Assembly: GCA_934193515.1 (NCBI GenBank)
Contig: CAKPVJ010000042.1
Coordinates: 1 to 16,594 of the forward strand
Direction of reading: 5' to 3'
Length of the DNA: 16,594 nucleotides
DNA from: an uncultured Megasphaera sp.
GTDB taxonomy: Bacteria; Bacillota; Negativicutes; Veillonellales; Megasphaeraceae
The position numbers and the translations under genes were made by a program. The notes below the pieces were generated by a model, which did no database searches, was not told the DNA's origin, and saw only the letters and a program-made list of their open reading frames with translations. This document shows positions 1 to 6,680 of this stretch, in pieces. Numbering within the stretch: the stretch's first letter is position 1; each line of letters begins with the position of its first letter.

Positions 1-2
1 AT

Positions 3-47
3 GAACGGCTGGGCCCATTGATGGAAAAATATGACAAAGATTTCTAG
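3..47 (+). CDS. possible 3' end of an upstream gene (partial)
   Basis: From the left edge one frame is open and reads ERLGPLMEKYDKDF before a TAG stop at 45-47. The charged, helix-like composition would suit a protein C-terminus, and this region lies just upstream of a gene-free repeat stretch, as an upstream neighbour would. Fourteen residues are too few to assign a family, and a chance open frame cannot be excluded. Confidence 0.22.
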   Translation, partial: ERLGPLMEKYDKDF

Positions 48-88
48 GAAATTTACACAAAATTCTTGACATACCCGCCTTTTTCTTG

Positions 89-124
89 ATTCGTTCTTTT
101 TCGGCGGTACGAAAAAGAATGAAT
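89..124. repeat. AT-rich hairpin, repeat copy 1
   Basis: ATTC-G-TTCTTTTTCG at 89-103 pairs with CGAAAAAGAA-T-GAAT at 110-124 around the loop GCGGTA. That is about 15 pairs, including one G-T wobble (93 with 120). It lacks the GC-rich stem and trailing T-tract of a usual intrinsic terminator. The core recurs at 251-276. Confidence 0.7.
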
Positions 125-190
125 AACAGAGGGTCAGAGGGACACGTCCCTGCATTCTGGTCGCACAGAAAGAAAAAGCGAATAGCATAT

Positions 191-207
191 GTAAATGATA
201 CGTTTAC
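191..207. repeat. GTAAA..TTTAC dyad, copy 1
   Basis: GTAAATG and CGTTTAC flank ATA, giving seven pairs with one G-T wobble. It is preceded by the shared ATAGCATAT. The second copy at 336-352 is perfect. Confidence 0.6.
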
Positions 208-250
208 TAGAAAAAATGGGCATAGGGAGATGCTCCCTTGGACAATGTGT

Positions 251-276
251 TTCTTTTTCGGCGGCACGAAAAAGAA
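251..276. repeat. AT-rich hairpin, repeat copy 2
   Basis: The same ten-base arms TTCTTTTTCG (251-260) and CGAAAAAGAA (267-276) flank the loop GCGGCA, which differs from copy 1 by one base. The outer ATTC/GAAT extension of copy 1 is lost on the left side. Both arms and loop are conserved while flanks drift, so the hairpin itself may be the maintained element. Confidence 0.7.
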
Positions 277-335
277 TGAATACATGAGGGTGCAGGGACC
301 CTTCCCAGCGTTCTGACCGCAAGTATATAGCATAT

Positions 336-352
336 GTAAACGGCACGTTTAC
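336..352. repeat. GTAAACG..CGTTTAC dyad, copy 2
   Basis: GTAAACG and CGTTTAC form a perfect seven-base inverted repeat around GCA. The same ATAGCATAT precedes it as in copy 1 at 191-207. Confidence 0.6.
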
Positions 353-455
353 AGAATCATATGAGGGTCAAAGGGGAGCGTCCCTGTATTCTGACTGCGA
401 AGAAAGAAAAAAAGAGGGTCAAAGGGATACATCCCTACATTCTGCCAACGCGTAC

Positions 456-484
456 TAGTCACTGTGAGGGGTTTATGGTATGAT
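456..484 (+). promoter_or_regulatory. probable promoter of the cysteine desulfurase-mnmA-lepA-hemW operon
   Basis: TAGTCA (456-461) and TATGAT (479-484) are separated by 17 bases, and TGG directly before the -10 makes an extended -10 element. Transcription would start near 491, about 30 bases before the first ATG, and immediately downstream of the repeat array. Confidence 0.55.
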
Positions 485-519
485 ACATAATAGGCTTTTG
501 TAAAAGAAGGGGAATTGAG

Positions 520-1668
520 ATGGAACGAATTTATTTGGATAATGCGGCCGCTGCGCCGTTGGATTCACGGGTACTGGCAGCGATGATGCCGTATTTGACG
601 ACACAGTATGGAAATCCTTCCAGCCTGCATTATTTTGGACAGCAGGCTCGGGCCGCCGTCCAAACGGCACGGGGGCAGGTCGCCGCGTGTCTGCATGTCA
701 AGCCGCAGGATATCGTGTTTACTAGCGGCGGCACCGAAGCAGATAATTTGGCAATACTGGGGTATCTGCGGGCCAATTATCCGCAGGGAGGCCATCTCAT
801 TACGACGGCTGTTGAGCATCATGCCGTACTGCGGACGTTTGAAGCGATGCGGCAGAAGGGGTATGATGTGACGATTCTGCCTGTTGATGAAACTGGCAGA
901 GTTCGCCTAGAAGATGTCAAACAGGCACTGCGGCCGGATACGGTGTTGATTTCTGTCATGTATGCCAACAATGAAACGGGCATGATACAGTCTGTCAAGG
1001 AAATCGGTGCGCTGGCGCAGCGCGCTGGCGTCGTCTTTCATGTCGATGCCGTTCAGGCCTATGGATATATACCGATTCACCCGTTGGAAGACCATATTGA
1101 TATGCTGACCGTATGCAGTCATAAGATTTATGGCCCCAAGGGCGTCGGTGCCTTGTATATACGGCATGGCCTAGACGTAGCGGCTGACGCGTACGGCGGT
1201 CCGCAGGAGCATCGGCTGCGTGCCGGAACGGAAAATGTTGCCGGTATTGTAGGCTTTGGCATGGCTTCGGCCTTATTGGACAAGGAACGAGACGCACGGT
1301 ATGCGCAGGCAGCGGCATTGAAACAGCGATTATATGAGAACTTGGTCTGCCAGAACGCATCGCTGCATCTCAATGGCACGATAGCGCATGCGCTGCCGAA
1401 TATTTTAAATATCAGCATGGCTGGTACAGACAGCGCCATACTGTTGATTGCTTTGGATATGCAGGGTGTGGCCGTGTCTGCCGGTTCTGCCTGTGAAGCC
1501 GGGGCTGTCGAACCATCCCATGTGCTGCAGGCGATGCATACGGATGATAGGTGGCTGCGCAGCAGTCTGCGCATTTCTGTAGGCAAAGAGAATACGATGG
1601 AAGAAATAGATGAAGCAATCTGCCGCATGCAGGCTGTACTGCAGTCTGTCAAGGCAAAGGAGGAATAA
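520..1668 (+). CDS. iscS: cysteine desulfurase (IscS/NifS family)
   Basis: This PLP enzyme removes sulfur from L-cysteine as a protein-bound persulfide, feeding Fe-S cluster assembly and tRNA thiolation. It has 382 residues, the usual full length. Visible motifs are the N-terminal YLDNAAAAPLD, GGTEADN near 70, the His pair in TAVEHHAV (100-101), the PLP-contacting Asp176 in HVDAVQ, the Schiff-base Lys202 in SHKIYGPKG, and the catalytic Cys325 in SAGSACEAG. The start is supported by the SD AGAAGGGG seven bases upstream. The stop is one base before the mnmA ATG, so sulfur from this enzyme is probably used by MnmA. NifS and IscS are hard to separate here; the symbol follows the mnmA linkage. Confidence 0.93.
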   Translation: MERIYLDNAAAAPLDSRVLAAMMPYLTTQYGNPSSLHYFGQQARAAVQTARGQVAACLHVKPQDIVFTSGGTEADNLAILGYLRANYPQGGHLITTAVEHHAVLRTFEAMRQKGYDVTILPVDETGRVRLEDVKQALRPDTVLISVMYANNETGMIQSVKEIGALAQRAGVVFHVDAVQAYGYIPIHPLEDHIDMLTVCSHKIYGPKGVGALYIRHGLDVAADAYGGPQEHRLRAGTENVAGIVGFGMASALLDKERDARYAQAAALKQRLYENLVCQNASLHLNGTIAHALPNILNISMAGTDSAILLIALDMQGVAVSAGSACEAGAVEPSHVLQAMHTDDRWLRSSLRISVGKENTMEEIDEAICRMQAVLQSVKAKEE

Positions 1669-1669
1669 T

Positions 1670-2758
1670 ATGGCTAAACGAGTAGCTGTCGCTATGAGCG
1701 GAGGCGTAGACAGCTCTGTCACAGCGGGATTATTAAAAGAAAAAGGATATGATGTCATTGGCATTACGCTGCGTCTGTGGGAAGAAGACCCGCATAAACC
1801 GGCAGTGGAAAACATACATGCCTGCTGTTCGTTATCGGCAGTAGACGATGCGAAGGCCGTTGCGGCTGTATTGGGCATTCCTCATTATACGCTGGATTTT
1901 AGAGATATTTTCCGCCGTGATGTCATTTCGTATTTTGTCGATTCGTATCGGCATGGCAAGACCCCAAATCCGTGTATTGCCTGCAATAAATGGATTAAAT
2001 TCGGTCTGCTTTGGGAAAAAGCACAGCAGTTCGGCGCAAATTTTTTGGCAACGGGACATTACGCGCGGATTCAGTATCATGAAGATACGGGCATCTATTC
2101 GCTGCTCCGCGGCACAGACAGACGAAAAGACCAATCGTATGTCCTGTACCAGCTGAACCAGGAATTACTGCCTCATATTCTTTTCCCGATGGCAGATTTG
2201 GAAAAAACACATACGCGAGAACTGGCAAGAGAATGGAATCTGCCTGTGTTTGCCAAGCCGGAAAGCCAGGATATTTGCTTTATTCCGGACAATGACTACA
2301 AGGGGTTCCTGCGGCAGGAAGACAGCACGATGTTCCGCAAAGGGGATTTTGTAGATCGGCAGGGTCATGTTATCGGGCAGCATCAGGGCATTCCGGCCTA
2401 TACGATTGGCCAGCGCCGGGGGCTCAATCTCGGCGGCCCAGGCGGTCCGTACTATGTCACCGCTTTGGATGTAGCCCATAATAAGGTAATTGTCGGCGCA
2501 GAAAAAGACTTGTTTTCTGCTACCGTGCATGCCGACGACGTATCCTGGGTAGAAACGGCACCGGCTGAACCGTTTGAAGCGTTGGGAAAGATACGGTATG
2601 CCGCGCAGGAATCTCCCTGCATGGTATATCCGAAAGACGACGGGACCATTCGTGTCGTCTTTTCACGGCCTCAGCGTGCCGTAACAAGCGGCCAGGCGTT
2701 GGTATTATATGATGCAGCCACAGGGGAACGTGTCCTTGGCGGCGGCGTGATTTTATAG
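1670..2758 (+). CDS. mnmA: tRNA-specific 2-thiouridylase MnmA
   Basis: MnmA adenylates and then thiolates U34 of tRNA-Lys, tRNA-Glu and tRNA-Gln to give 2-thiouridine, using sulfur that starts at a cysteine desulfurase. The protein has 362 residues. The PP-loop SGGVDSS lies at 10-16. The catalytic cysteine is Cys105 in NPCIACNKWIKFG, and the second, persulfide-bearing Cys203 is in ESQDICFI, matching the two cysteines of the E. coli enzyme. TGHYARI and RKDQSYVLY are also family signatures. An in-frame ATG at 1610 exists inside the previous gene, but the ATG at 1670 has AGGAGG just upstream and begins the normal MAKRVAVAMSGG N-terminus, so it is preferred. Operon position behind the desulfurase fits its chemistry. 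Confidence 0.96.
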   Translation: MAKRVAVAMSGGVDSSVTAGLLKEKGYDVIGITLRLWEEDPHKPAVENIHACCSLSAVDDAKAVAAVLGIPHYTLDFRDIFRRDVISYFVDSYRHGKTPNPCIACNKWIKFGLLWEKAQQFGANFLATGHYARIQYHEDTGIYSLLRGTDRRKDQSYVLYQLNQELLPHILFPMADLEKTHTRELAREWNLPVFAKPESQDICFIPDNDYKGFLRQEDSTMFRKGDFVDRQGHVIGQHQGIPAYTIGQRRGLNLGGPGGPYYVTALDVAHNKVIVGAEKDLFSATVHADDVSWVETAPAEPFEALGKIRYAAQESPCMVYPKDDGTIRVVFSRPQRAVTSGQALVLYDAATGERVLGGGVIL

Positions 2759-2777
2759 ATGAAAGAGGAGATGCAGC

Positions 2778-4580
2778 ATGGCAACAGAACATATTCGCAA
2801 TTTTTCTATTATTGCCCATATTGACCATGGCAAATCGACATTGGCTGATCGGATGCTGGAAATGACCGGCACGGTTCCCAAACGGGAAATGGAAGCACAG
2901 CTGTTGGATACGATGGATTTGGAACGGGAACGCGGGATTACGATCAAAGCCCAGTCGGCCCGTTTGATATACGATGCCAAAGACGGCAACCAATATACGC
3001 TCAATTTGATTGATACGCCGGGGCACGTCGATTTTAACTATGAAGTATCCCGCAGCCTGGCGGCCTGCGAAGGGGCGCTGCTCGTCGTCGATGCCACACA
3101 GGGTGTCGAAGCGCAGACCTTGGCCAATGTGTATTTGGCATTGGAACATGATTTGGAAATTATTCCTGTCATCAACAAAGTCGATTTGCCGAGTGCCGAT
3201 CCAGAGCGGGTCTGCCAGGAAATTGAAGATGTCATTGGCTTGGACGCGTCAGACGCGATTATGATTAGTGCCAAGACCGGTTTGGGCGTAGACAACGTAT
3301 TGGAAGCGGTCGTACAGCGTATTCCCGCGCCGGAAGACGCGCCGGACAAGCCGCTGCGTGCTTTGATCTTTGACTCTCATTTTGATGCGTACAAAGGGGC
3401 GATTGCCAACGTCCGCGTCATGGAAGGCTCCGTCAAGCCGGGACAGCGCATCCGCATGATGGCAACGGGCAAAGAGTTTGAAGTCATCGAAACGGGCGTA
3501 TTCCTGCCGCAGATGCATCCCGTACCTTCGCTGGAATGCGGCAGTGTCGGCTATTTGGCAGCCAGCATGAAAAACGTGCGGGACTGCCGTGTCGGTGATA
3601 CAGTTACGCTGGCGGACAATCCGGCATTCGAAGCCCTGCCGGGGTATCATAAGGCTGTGCCGATGGTCTACTGCGGCCTGTATCCTGTCGAAACCAACGA
3701 CTATGACAACCTGCGCGATGCCTTGGAAAAACTGCACCTCAACGATGCGGCCCTTTTATTTGAACCGGAAACATCCAGTGCGTTGGGCTTTGGGTTCCGC
3801 TGCGGCTTCTTGGGCCTGCTGCATATGGATGTCGTGCGGGAACGCTTGGAACGGGAATATAACCTGTCCTTGATTACGACGGCTCCGTCTGTTATTTATC
3901 ATGTATACTGCACAGACGGCACGATGGTGGAAGTGGATAATCCGGCTCTCATGCCGGACATGACCAAGATCGACCATATCGAAGAACCGCTCGTCAAAAC
4001 GACGATTATTATTCCGAAGGATATGGTAGGCACGGTCATGGAAATTTCCCAAAATCGCCGCGGCCAGTATGTCACCATGGATTATTTGGATGAAACCCGT
4101 GTGTCGCTGGTCTACGATTTGCCGCTGTGCGAAATTTTATATGATTATTTTGACGTATTGAAATCGGCAACGCGGGGCTACGCATCGCTCGACTACGAAC
4201 TGCATGGCTACCAAACATCGCCGATGGTCAAGATGGATATTCTCATCAACGGCGAAGTCGTCGATGCCCTGAGCGTCATTGTCCATCGTGAATTTGCAGC
4301 CCGCCGCGGCCGGGCGCTCGTAGAAAAACTCCGCAGCCTCATACCGCGCCAGCTCTTCCAGATTCCGATTCAGGCGGCGATTGGCAATAAAATCATTGCC
4401 CGTGAAAACGTAGCAGCTCTTCGCAAAGACGTCTTGGCTAAATGCTATGGCGGCGATATTTCCCGTAAGCGCAAGCTGCTGGAAAAACAAAAAGAAGGGA
4501 AGAAACGGATGAAGCAGTTTGGTACGGTCGAAATTCCGCAGGAAGCCTTCATGGCCGTACTGCAGGTTGATGATACATGA
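2778..4580 (+). CDS. lepA: translation elongation factor 4 (LepA)
   Basis: LepA is a ribosome-binding translational GTPase related to EF-G, acting on stalled or mis-translocated ribosomes and in initiation. The 600-residue length is exactly typical. GTPase motifs are in order: AHIDHGKST (G1), RGITI (G2), DTPGHVDF (G3), NKVDLP (G4) and SAKTG (G5). Domain II, the EF-G III/V-like parts and the LepA-specific C-terminal domain follow, ending VEIPQEAFMAVLQVDDT. AAGAGGAG lies seven bases before the ATG. The gene is 19 bases after mnmA and its TGA overlaps the hemW ATG, so all four genes are probably one transcript. Confidence 0.97.
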   Translation: MATEHIRNFSIIAHIDHGKSTLADRMLEMTGTVPKREMEAQLLDTMDLERERGITIKAQSARLIYDAKDGNQYTLNLIDTPGHVDFNYEVSRSLAACEGALLVVDATQGVEAQTLANVYLALEHDLEIIPVINKVDLPSADPERVCQEIEDVIGLDASDAIMISAKTGLGVDNVLEAVVQRIPAPEDAPDKPLRALIFDSHFDAYKGAIANVRVMEGSVKPGQRIRMMATGKEFEVIETGVFLPQMHPVPSLECGSVGYLAASMKNVRDCRVGDTVTLADNPAFEALPGYHKAVPMVYCGLYPVETNDYDNLRDALEKLHLNDAALLFEPETSSALGFGFRCGFLGLLHMDVVRERLEREYNLSLITTAPSVIYHVYCTDGTMVEVDNPALMPDMTKIDHIEEPLVKTTIIIPKDMVGTVMEISQNRRGQYVTMDYLDETRVSLVYDLPLCEILYDYFDVLKSATRGYASLDYELHGYQTSPMVKMDILINGEVVDALSVIVHREFAARRGRALVEKLRSLIPRQLFQIPIQAAIGNKIIARENVAALRKDVLAKCYGGDISRKRKLLEKQKEGKKRMKQFGTVEIPQEAFMAVLQVDDT

Positions 4581-5701
4581 TTGGGCTGTACATACACATC
4601 CCTTTTTGTGTGCATAAATGCCTGTACTGCGATTTTCCGTCTTATGGCGGCGTCCGTCAGTATATTCCCGGATATGTACAGGCTCTCTGTCGGGAAATTC
4701 GAGCTTTTTCGCCGAAAGGACTGCAGGCAGATACGGTATATGTCGGCGGCGGCACGCCGTCCCTGCTGTCTGTGTCCCAGCTGTCCCAAATCATGGACGC
4801 ACTGCAGCAGACATTCTCACTGACAGCGGATGCGGAAATTACGTTGGAAGCCAATCCGGACAGCATGGATGTGACCTATGCGGCGGCGATTGCTTCGTTG
4901 GGTATCAACCGCGTCAGTCTGGGCATACAGTCCTTTGATGACCGGATGCTGCGGTTTTTGGGCCGAGTACATACGGCTGCGGCAGGCAGGCAAGCCGTCG
5001 AAGACGTATGGCGCGGCGGCATTCAAAATATATCCATTGATTTAATGTACGGCCTGCCGCATCAGACCCAGGCAATGGTGCAGCAGGACATGGAAATGCT
5101 GTCGGCTCTGCCTGTGTGCCATGCGTCGATTTATTCGCTGATTGTAGAAGAGCATACGCCGTTGTGGGCGGGCCTGCAGCGGCGGGCCTTTTCCCTGCCT
5201 GCGGCAGACGATGTGGAAGCGATGGGCCGTGTCATTCATGAGACCATGCATCGCTTGGGCTATGAGCATTATGAAATTTCCAGCTACGCCCGGCCGGGCC
5301 GGCGGTCGCGGCATAACTGCAAGTACTGGCAGTATGTGCCGTATATCGGCTTTGGCGTATCGGCTCATTCGTTTTATCAGCAGACGCGCTGGGCCAATAT
5401 TGCTAATATTCCTGCGTATATACGCCGTGCCGGGCGCGGCAGTGTGACGGCAGAGCGCGTGCCTATTGATGAGAAGCGGGCCCAGGAAGACTATTGTTTT
5501 TTGGCTCTGCGCATGCACGACGGCATTTCGTATACAGCCTTTGAAAACCAGTTCGGCACGACTATAGAACGCGAGTTTGGCCCTGTTTTGAAGCGGCTGT
5601 TTCAGCAGAAACTGCTGGAAAAGACAAAGGACGGATGCTGCCTCAGTGACTTGGGGCTTGGGTACGGCAATTATGTATTCAGTCAATTTATACGAGAATA
5701 A
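4577..5701 (+). CDS. hemW: radical SAM heme chaperone HemW
   Basis: HemW is a radical SAM protein that binds heme and delivers it to target enzymes; it was long annotated as oxygen-independent coproporphyrinogen oxidase. The cluster ligands are Cys11, Cys15 and Cys18 in FCVHKCLYCDF, the CX3CX2C spacing of the family, followed by VYVGGGTPSLL and EANPDS. The 374-residue length and a C-terminal HemN_C-like part (RMHDGISY onwards) agree with HemW rather than the longer HemN, whose N-terminal extension is absent. The start ATG overlaps the lepA stop as ATGA, so translation is likely coupled. lepA-hemW is a classical Firmicute pair. Confidence 0.93.
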   Translation: MIGLYIHIPFCVHKCLYCDFPSYGGVRQYIPGYVQALCREIRAFSPKGLQADTVYVGGGTPSLLSVSQLSQIMDALQQTFSLTADAEITLEANPDSMDVTYAAAIASLGINRVSLGIQSFDDRMLRFLGRVHTAAAGRQAVEDVWRGGIQNISIDLMYGLPHQTQAMVQQDMEMLSALPVCHASIYSLIVEEHTPLWAGLQRRAFSLPAADDVEAMGRVIHETMHRLGYEHYEISSYARPGRRSRHNCKYWQYVPYIGFGVSAHSFYQQTRWANIANIPAYIRRAGRGSVTAERVPIDEKRAQEDYCFLALRMHDGISYTAFENQFGTTIEREFGPVLKRLFQQKLLEKTKDGCCLSDLGLGYGNYVFSQFIRE

Positions 5702-5761
5702 AAAGCTTTATAATGTATTGCATGACGGCCGCTGACTGCGCGGCTGCTCTCGTGTGTGGGA

Positions 5762-5790
5762 TTGACAAAGAGTACCATTTTAGCTATAAT
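5762..5790 (+). promoter_or_regulatory. consensus sigma-A promoter of rpsU-yqeY
   Basis: TTGACA (5762-5767), a 17-base spacer and TATAAT (5785-5790) match the vegetative consensus at every position. Transcription should begin near 5797, leaving a leader of about 50 bases before rpsU. Such strength fits a ribosomal protein gene. Confidence 0.9.
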
Positions 5791-5812
5791 TACATTGTGT
5801 GCAATAAAAGCA

Positions 5813-5836
5813 CTCCCTATCATACCTTGGAGGGAG
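5813..5836 (+). promoter_or_regulatory. rpsU leader hairpin that would mask the Shine-Dalgarno
   Basis: CTCCCT at 5813-5818 is complementary to AGGGAG at 5831-5836, with a 12-base loop. The right arm is part of the purine-rich SD tract GGAGGGAGGG (5829-5838) that precedes the rpsU ATG at 5847. A smaller stem GTGC/GCAC (5799-5802 with 5810-5813) sits at the 5' end of the transcript and shares base 5813. The pairing is visible; translational control by it is inference. Confidence 0.45.
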
Positions 5837-5846
5837 GGATAATAGA

Positions 5847-6026
5847 ATGGCAGAAATCAGAGTTGGTAAAAATGAAACGTTAGACAGCGCACTGCGTCGC
5901 TTCAAACGTTCTTGCCAAAAGGCAGGTGTTCTTTCCGAAGTTCGGAAACGTGAACACTATGAAAAACCGAGTGTACGGAGAAAGAAAAAATCCGAAGCAG
6001 CACGTAAACGGAAGTACAGAGCATAA
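5847..6026 (+). CDS. rpsU: 30S ribosomal protein S21
   Basis: A 59-residue, very basic protein starting MAEIRVGKNETLDSALRRFK and ending in a Lys/Arg-rich tail (RRKKKSEAARKRKYRA). This is bS21, a small-subunit protein located near the anti-SD end of 16S rRNA and important for initiation. Length and the ETLDSALRRFKR signature are typical of Firmicute S21. A consensus promoter and an unusually strong SD (GGAGGGAGGG) precede it. Its neighbour yqeY begins 27 bases after the stop, the common rpsU-yqeY arrangement. Confidence 0.96.
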   Translation: MAEIRVGKNETLDSALRRFKRSCQKAGVLSEVRKREHYEKPSVRRKKKSEAARKRKYRA

Positions 6027-6052
6027 TCGTCGTTAGTAAGAAGGGTGATACC

Positions 6053-6499
6053 GTGTCTCTTAAAGAAGAACTGCTTCAGGACATGAAAGATGCAATGCGG
6101 GCAAAAGAAGCCGGAAAAACAGCCTTGTCTGTTATTCGCATGGTTCGTTCGTCGATTCGTAACACTGAAATTGATGGCAAGTGTGAACTAGACGATGCCG
6201 GTGTGGGAGCAGTCATTGCAAAAGAAATGAAACAACGCAAAGAATCATTGGCCGATTTTGAAAAAGCCGGCCGTGAAGATTTGGTGGAACAAGTCAAAGC
6301 TGAAATGGCAGTGTTGGAAAAATATATGCCGAAACAGCTGACAGCTGACGAAATTCGTCAGATTGTTAATGATGCCGTAGCCGGCAAGACAGGCCTCAAG
6401 ATGGGCGACGTCATGAAACTTGTAATGCCGCAGGTCAAAGGTAAAGCAGACGGCAAAGTTGTTTCACAAGTTGTTAGAGAAATTTTACAAAAAAATTAG
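6053..6499 (+). CDS. yqeY: GatB/YqeY domain protein
   Basis: A 148-residue soluble protein made only of the YqeY domain, which is also found at the C-terminus of the GatB subunit of tRNA-dependent amidotransferase and is thought to help bind tRNA. The free-standing form has no firmly established function. Seen here are the N-terminal MSLKEELLQDMKDAMRAKE, the RKES..DFEKAGREDL stretch, LEKYMPKQLT, and the C-terminal GKADGKVVSQVVREIL. The start is GTG at 6053, supported by AAGGGTG five bases upstream; no better ATG lies in frame. It follows rpsU closely and probably shares its promoter. There is no strong terminator after it. Confidence 0.92.
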   Translation: MSLKEELLQDMKDAMRAKEAGKTALSVIRMVRSSIRNTEIDGKCELDDAGVGAVIAKEMKQRKESLADFEKAGREDLVEQVKAEMAVLEKYMPKQLTADEIRQIVNDAVAGKTGLKMGDVMKLVMPQVKGKADGKVVSQVVREILQKN

Positions 6500-6527
6500 T
6501 TTTTTTAGATTTTCTATAGATTATCTA

Positions 6528-6556
6528 TTGACAAATAAACTGATTGATTGTATGAT
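6528..6556 (+). promoter_or_regulatory. promoter of the glutamine synthetase gene
   Basis: TTGACA (6528-6533), 17 bases, then TATGAT (6551-6556) give a near-consensus promoter with a start point around 6563. A short inverted repeat, ATAGA-TTA-TCTAT (6515-6527), lies directly before the -35 and could be an operator. The transcript has a leader of about 118 bases. Confidence 0.85.
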
Positions 6557-6595
6557 TTTATCATGATTTGAAAAACAAAATAAGTCATGAAAACA

Positions 6596-6659
6596 AAGTC
6601 AAAGAAGACTTCGAATTCCTAGGGAATAATACGCCTTGGGGGATCGAAGTCTTTTTTTT
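6596..6659 (+). terminator. leader attenuator of glutamine synthetase: terminator with competing ANTAR-like hairpin
   Basis: AAGACTTCGA (6605-6614) and TCGAAGTCTT (6644-6653) form a perfect ten-pair stem followed by eight T (6652-6659, overlapping the stem end), a strong intrinsic terminator. It sits inside the leader, just before the SD and ATG of the gene, so the gene can be read only if it is overcome. An alternative small stem, AAGTC (6596-6600) with GACTT (6607-6611), uses the same left-arm bases. Its loop is the hexamer AAAGAA, with A at position 1 and G at position 4, as in RNA hairpins bound by ANTAR antiterminators. The terminator loop holds its own small dyad ATTCC-TAG-GGAAT (6615-6627). 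The stems are visible; ANTAR control is inference. Confidence 0.75.
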
Positions 6660-6680
6660 AACCAAAAGGAGGAAACTAGA

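Larger units (their letters stand above)
89..445. repeat. degenerate tandem array of a ~157 bp composite repeat, non-coding
   Basis: The gene-free stretch before the first operon is built from repeated modules. A hairpin with arms TTCTTTTTCG/CGAAAAAGAA occurs at 94-119 and again at 251-276, exactly 157 bases apart. A module beginning GAGGGT occurs at 129 and 286, also 157 apart, and again at 363 and 414. A third module, ATAGCATATGTAAA followed by CGTTTAC, occurs at 182-207 and 327-352 (145 apart, so a small deletion separates the units). The last part, 363-445, carries two copies of the GAGGGT module only. Short open frames here are composed of these repeats and do not look like genes. This is seen directly in the sequence; what the array does is unknown. 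Confidence 0.85.
129..445. repeat. GAGGGTCA-AGGGA..TCCCT-ATTCTG module, four copies plus one bare core
   Basis: Copies start at 129, 286, 363 and 414. Each has GAGGGT, a near-palindromic core AGGGAN-NTCCCT, and usually a TTCTG tail. Cores are at 138-151, 294-307, 372-385 and 423-436. A fifth bare core AGGGAG-ATG-CTCCCT lies at 224-238. The inner base pair of the core changes on both sides together (C/G at 138-151, T/A at 423-436, G/C at 224-238), so symmetry is kept while sequence drifts. REP-type repeats tied to Y1 tyrosine transposases have this look, but that assignment is inference. Confidence 0.7.

Noticed and set aside
86..346. Overlapping short open frames of about 70-76 codons on both strands
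   Set aside because: They lie entirely within the repeat array, have no convincing SD, and their residues simply follow the repeat modules.
129..445. CRISPR array
   Set aside because: Spacing between repeats is irregular, copies are degenerate, and no unique spacers of constant length or cas genes are present.
1128..1652. 174-codon minus-strand open frame within the cysteine desulfurase gene
   Set aside because: Shadow of a gene whose plus-strand motifs are intact.
5728..5744. GCCGC..GCGGC hairpin after hemW as a terminator
   Set aside because: Only five pairs with a seven-base loop and no T-tract behind it.
6489..6506. A7-TTAG-T7 hairpin over the yqeY stop as a terminator
   Set aside because: Pure A-T stem of seven pairs; too weak to call, though it might cause some termination.
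6636..6680. Longer glutamine synthetase reading frame starting at 6636
   Set aside because: The added codons run through the terminator hairpin and T-tract, and the strong SD precedes the ATG at 6681.
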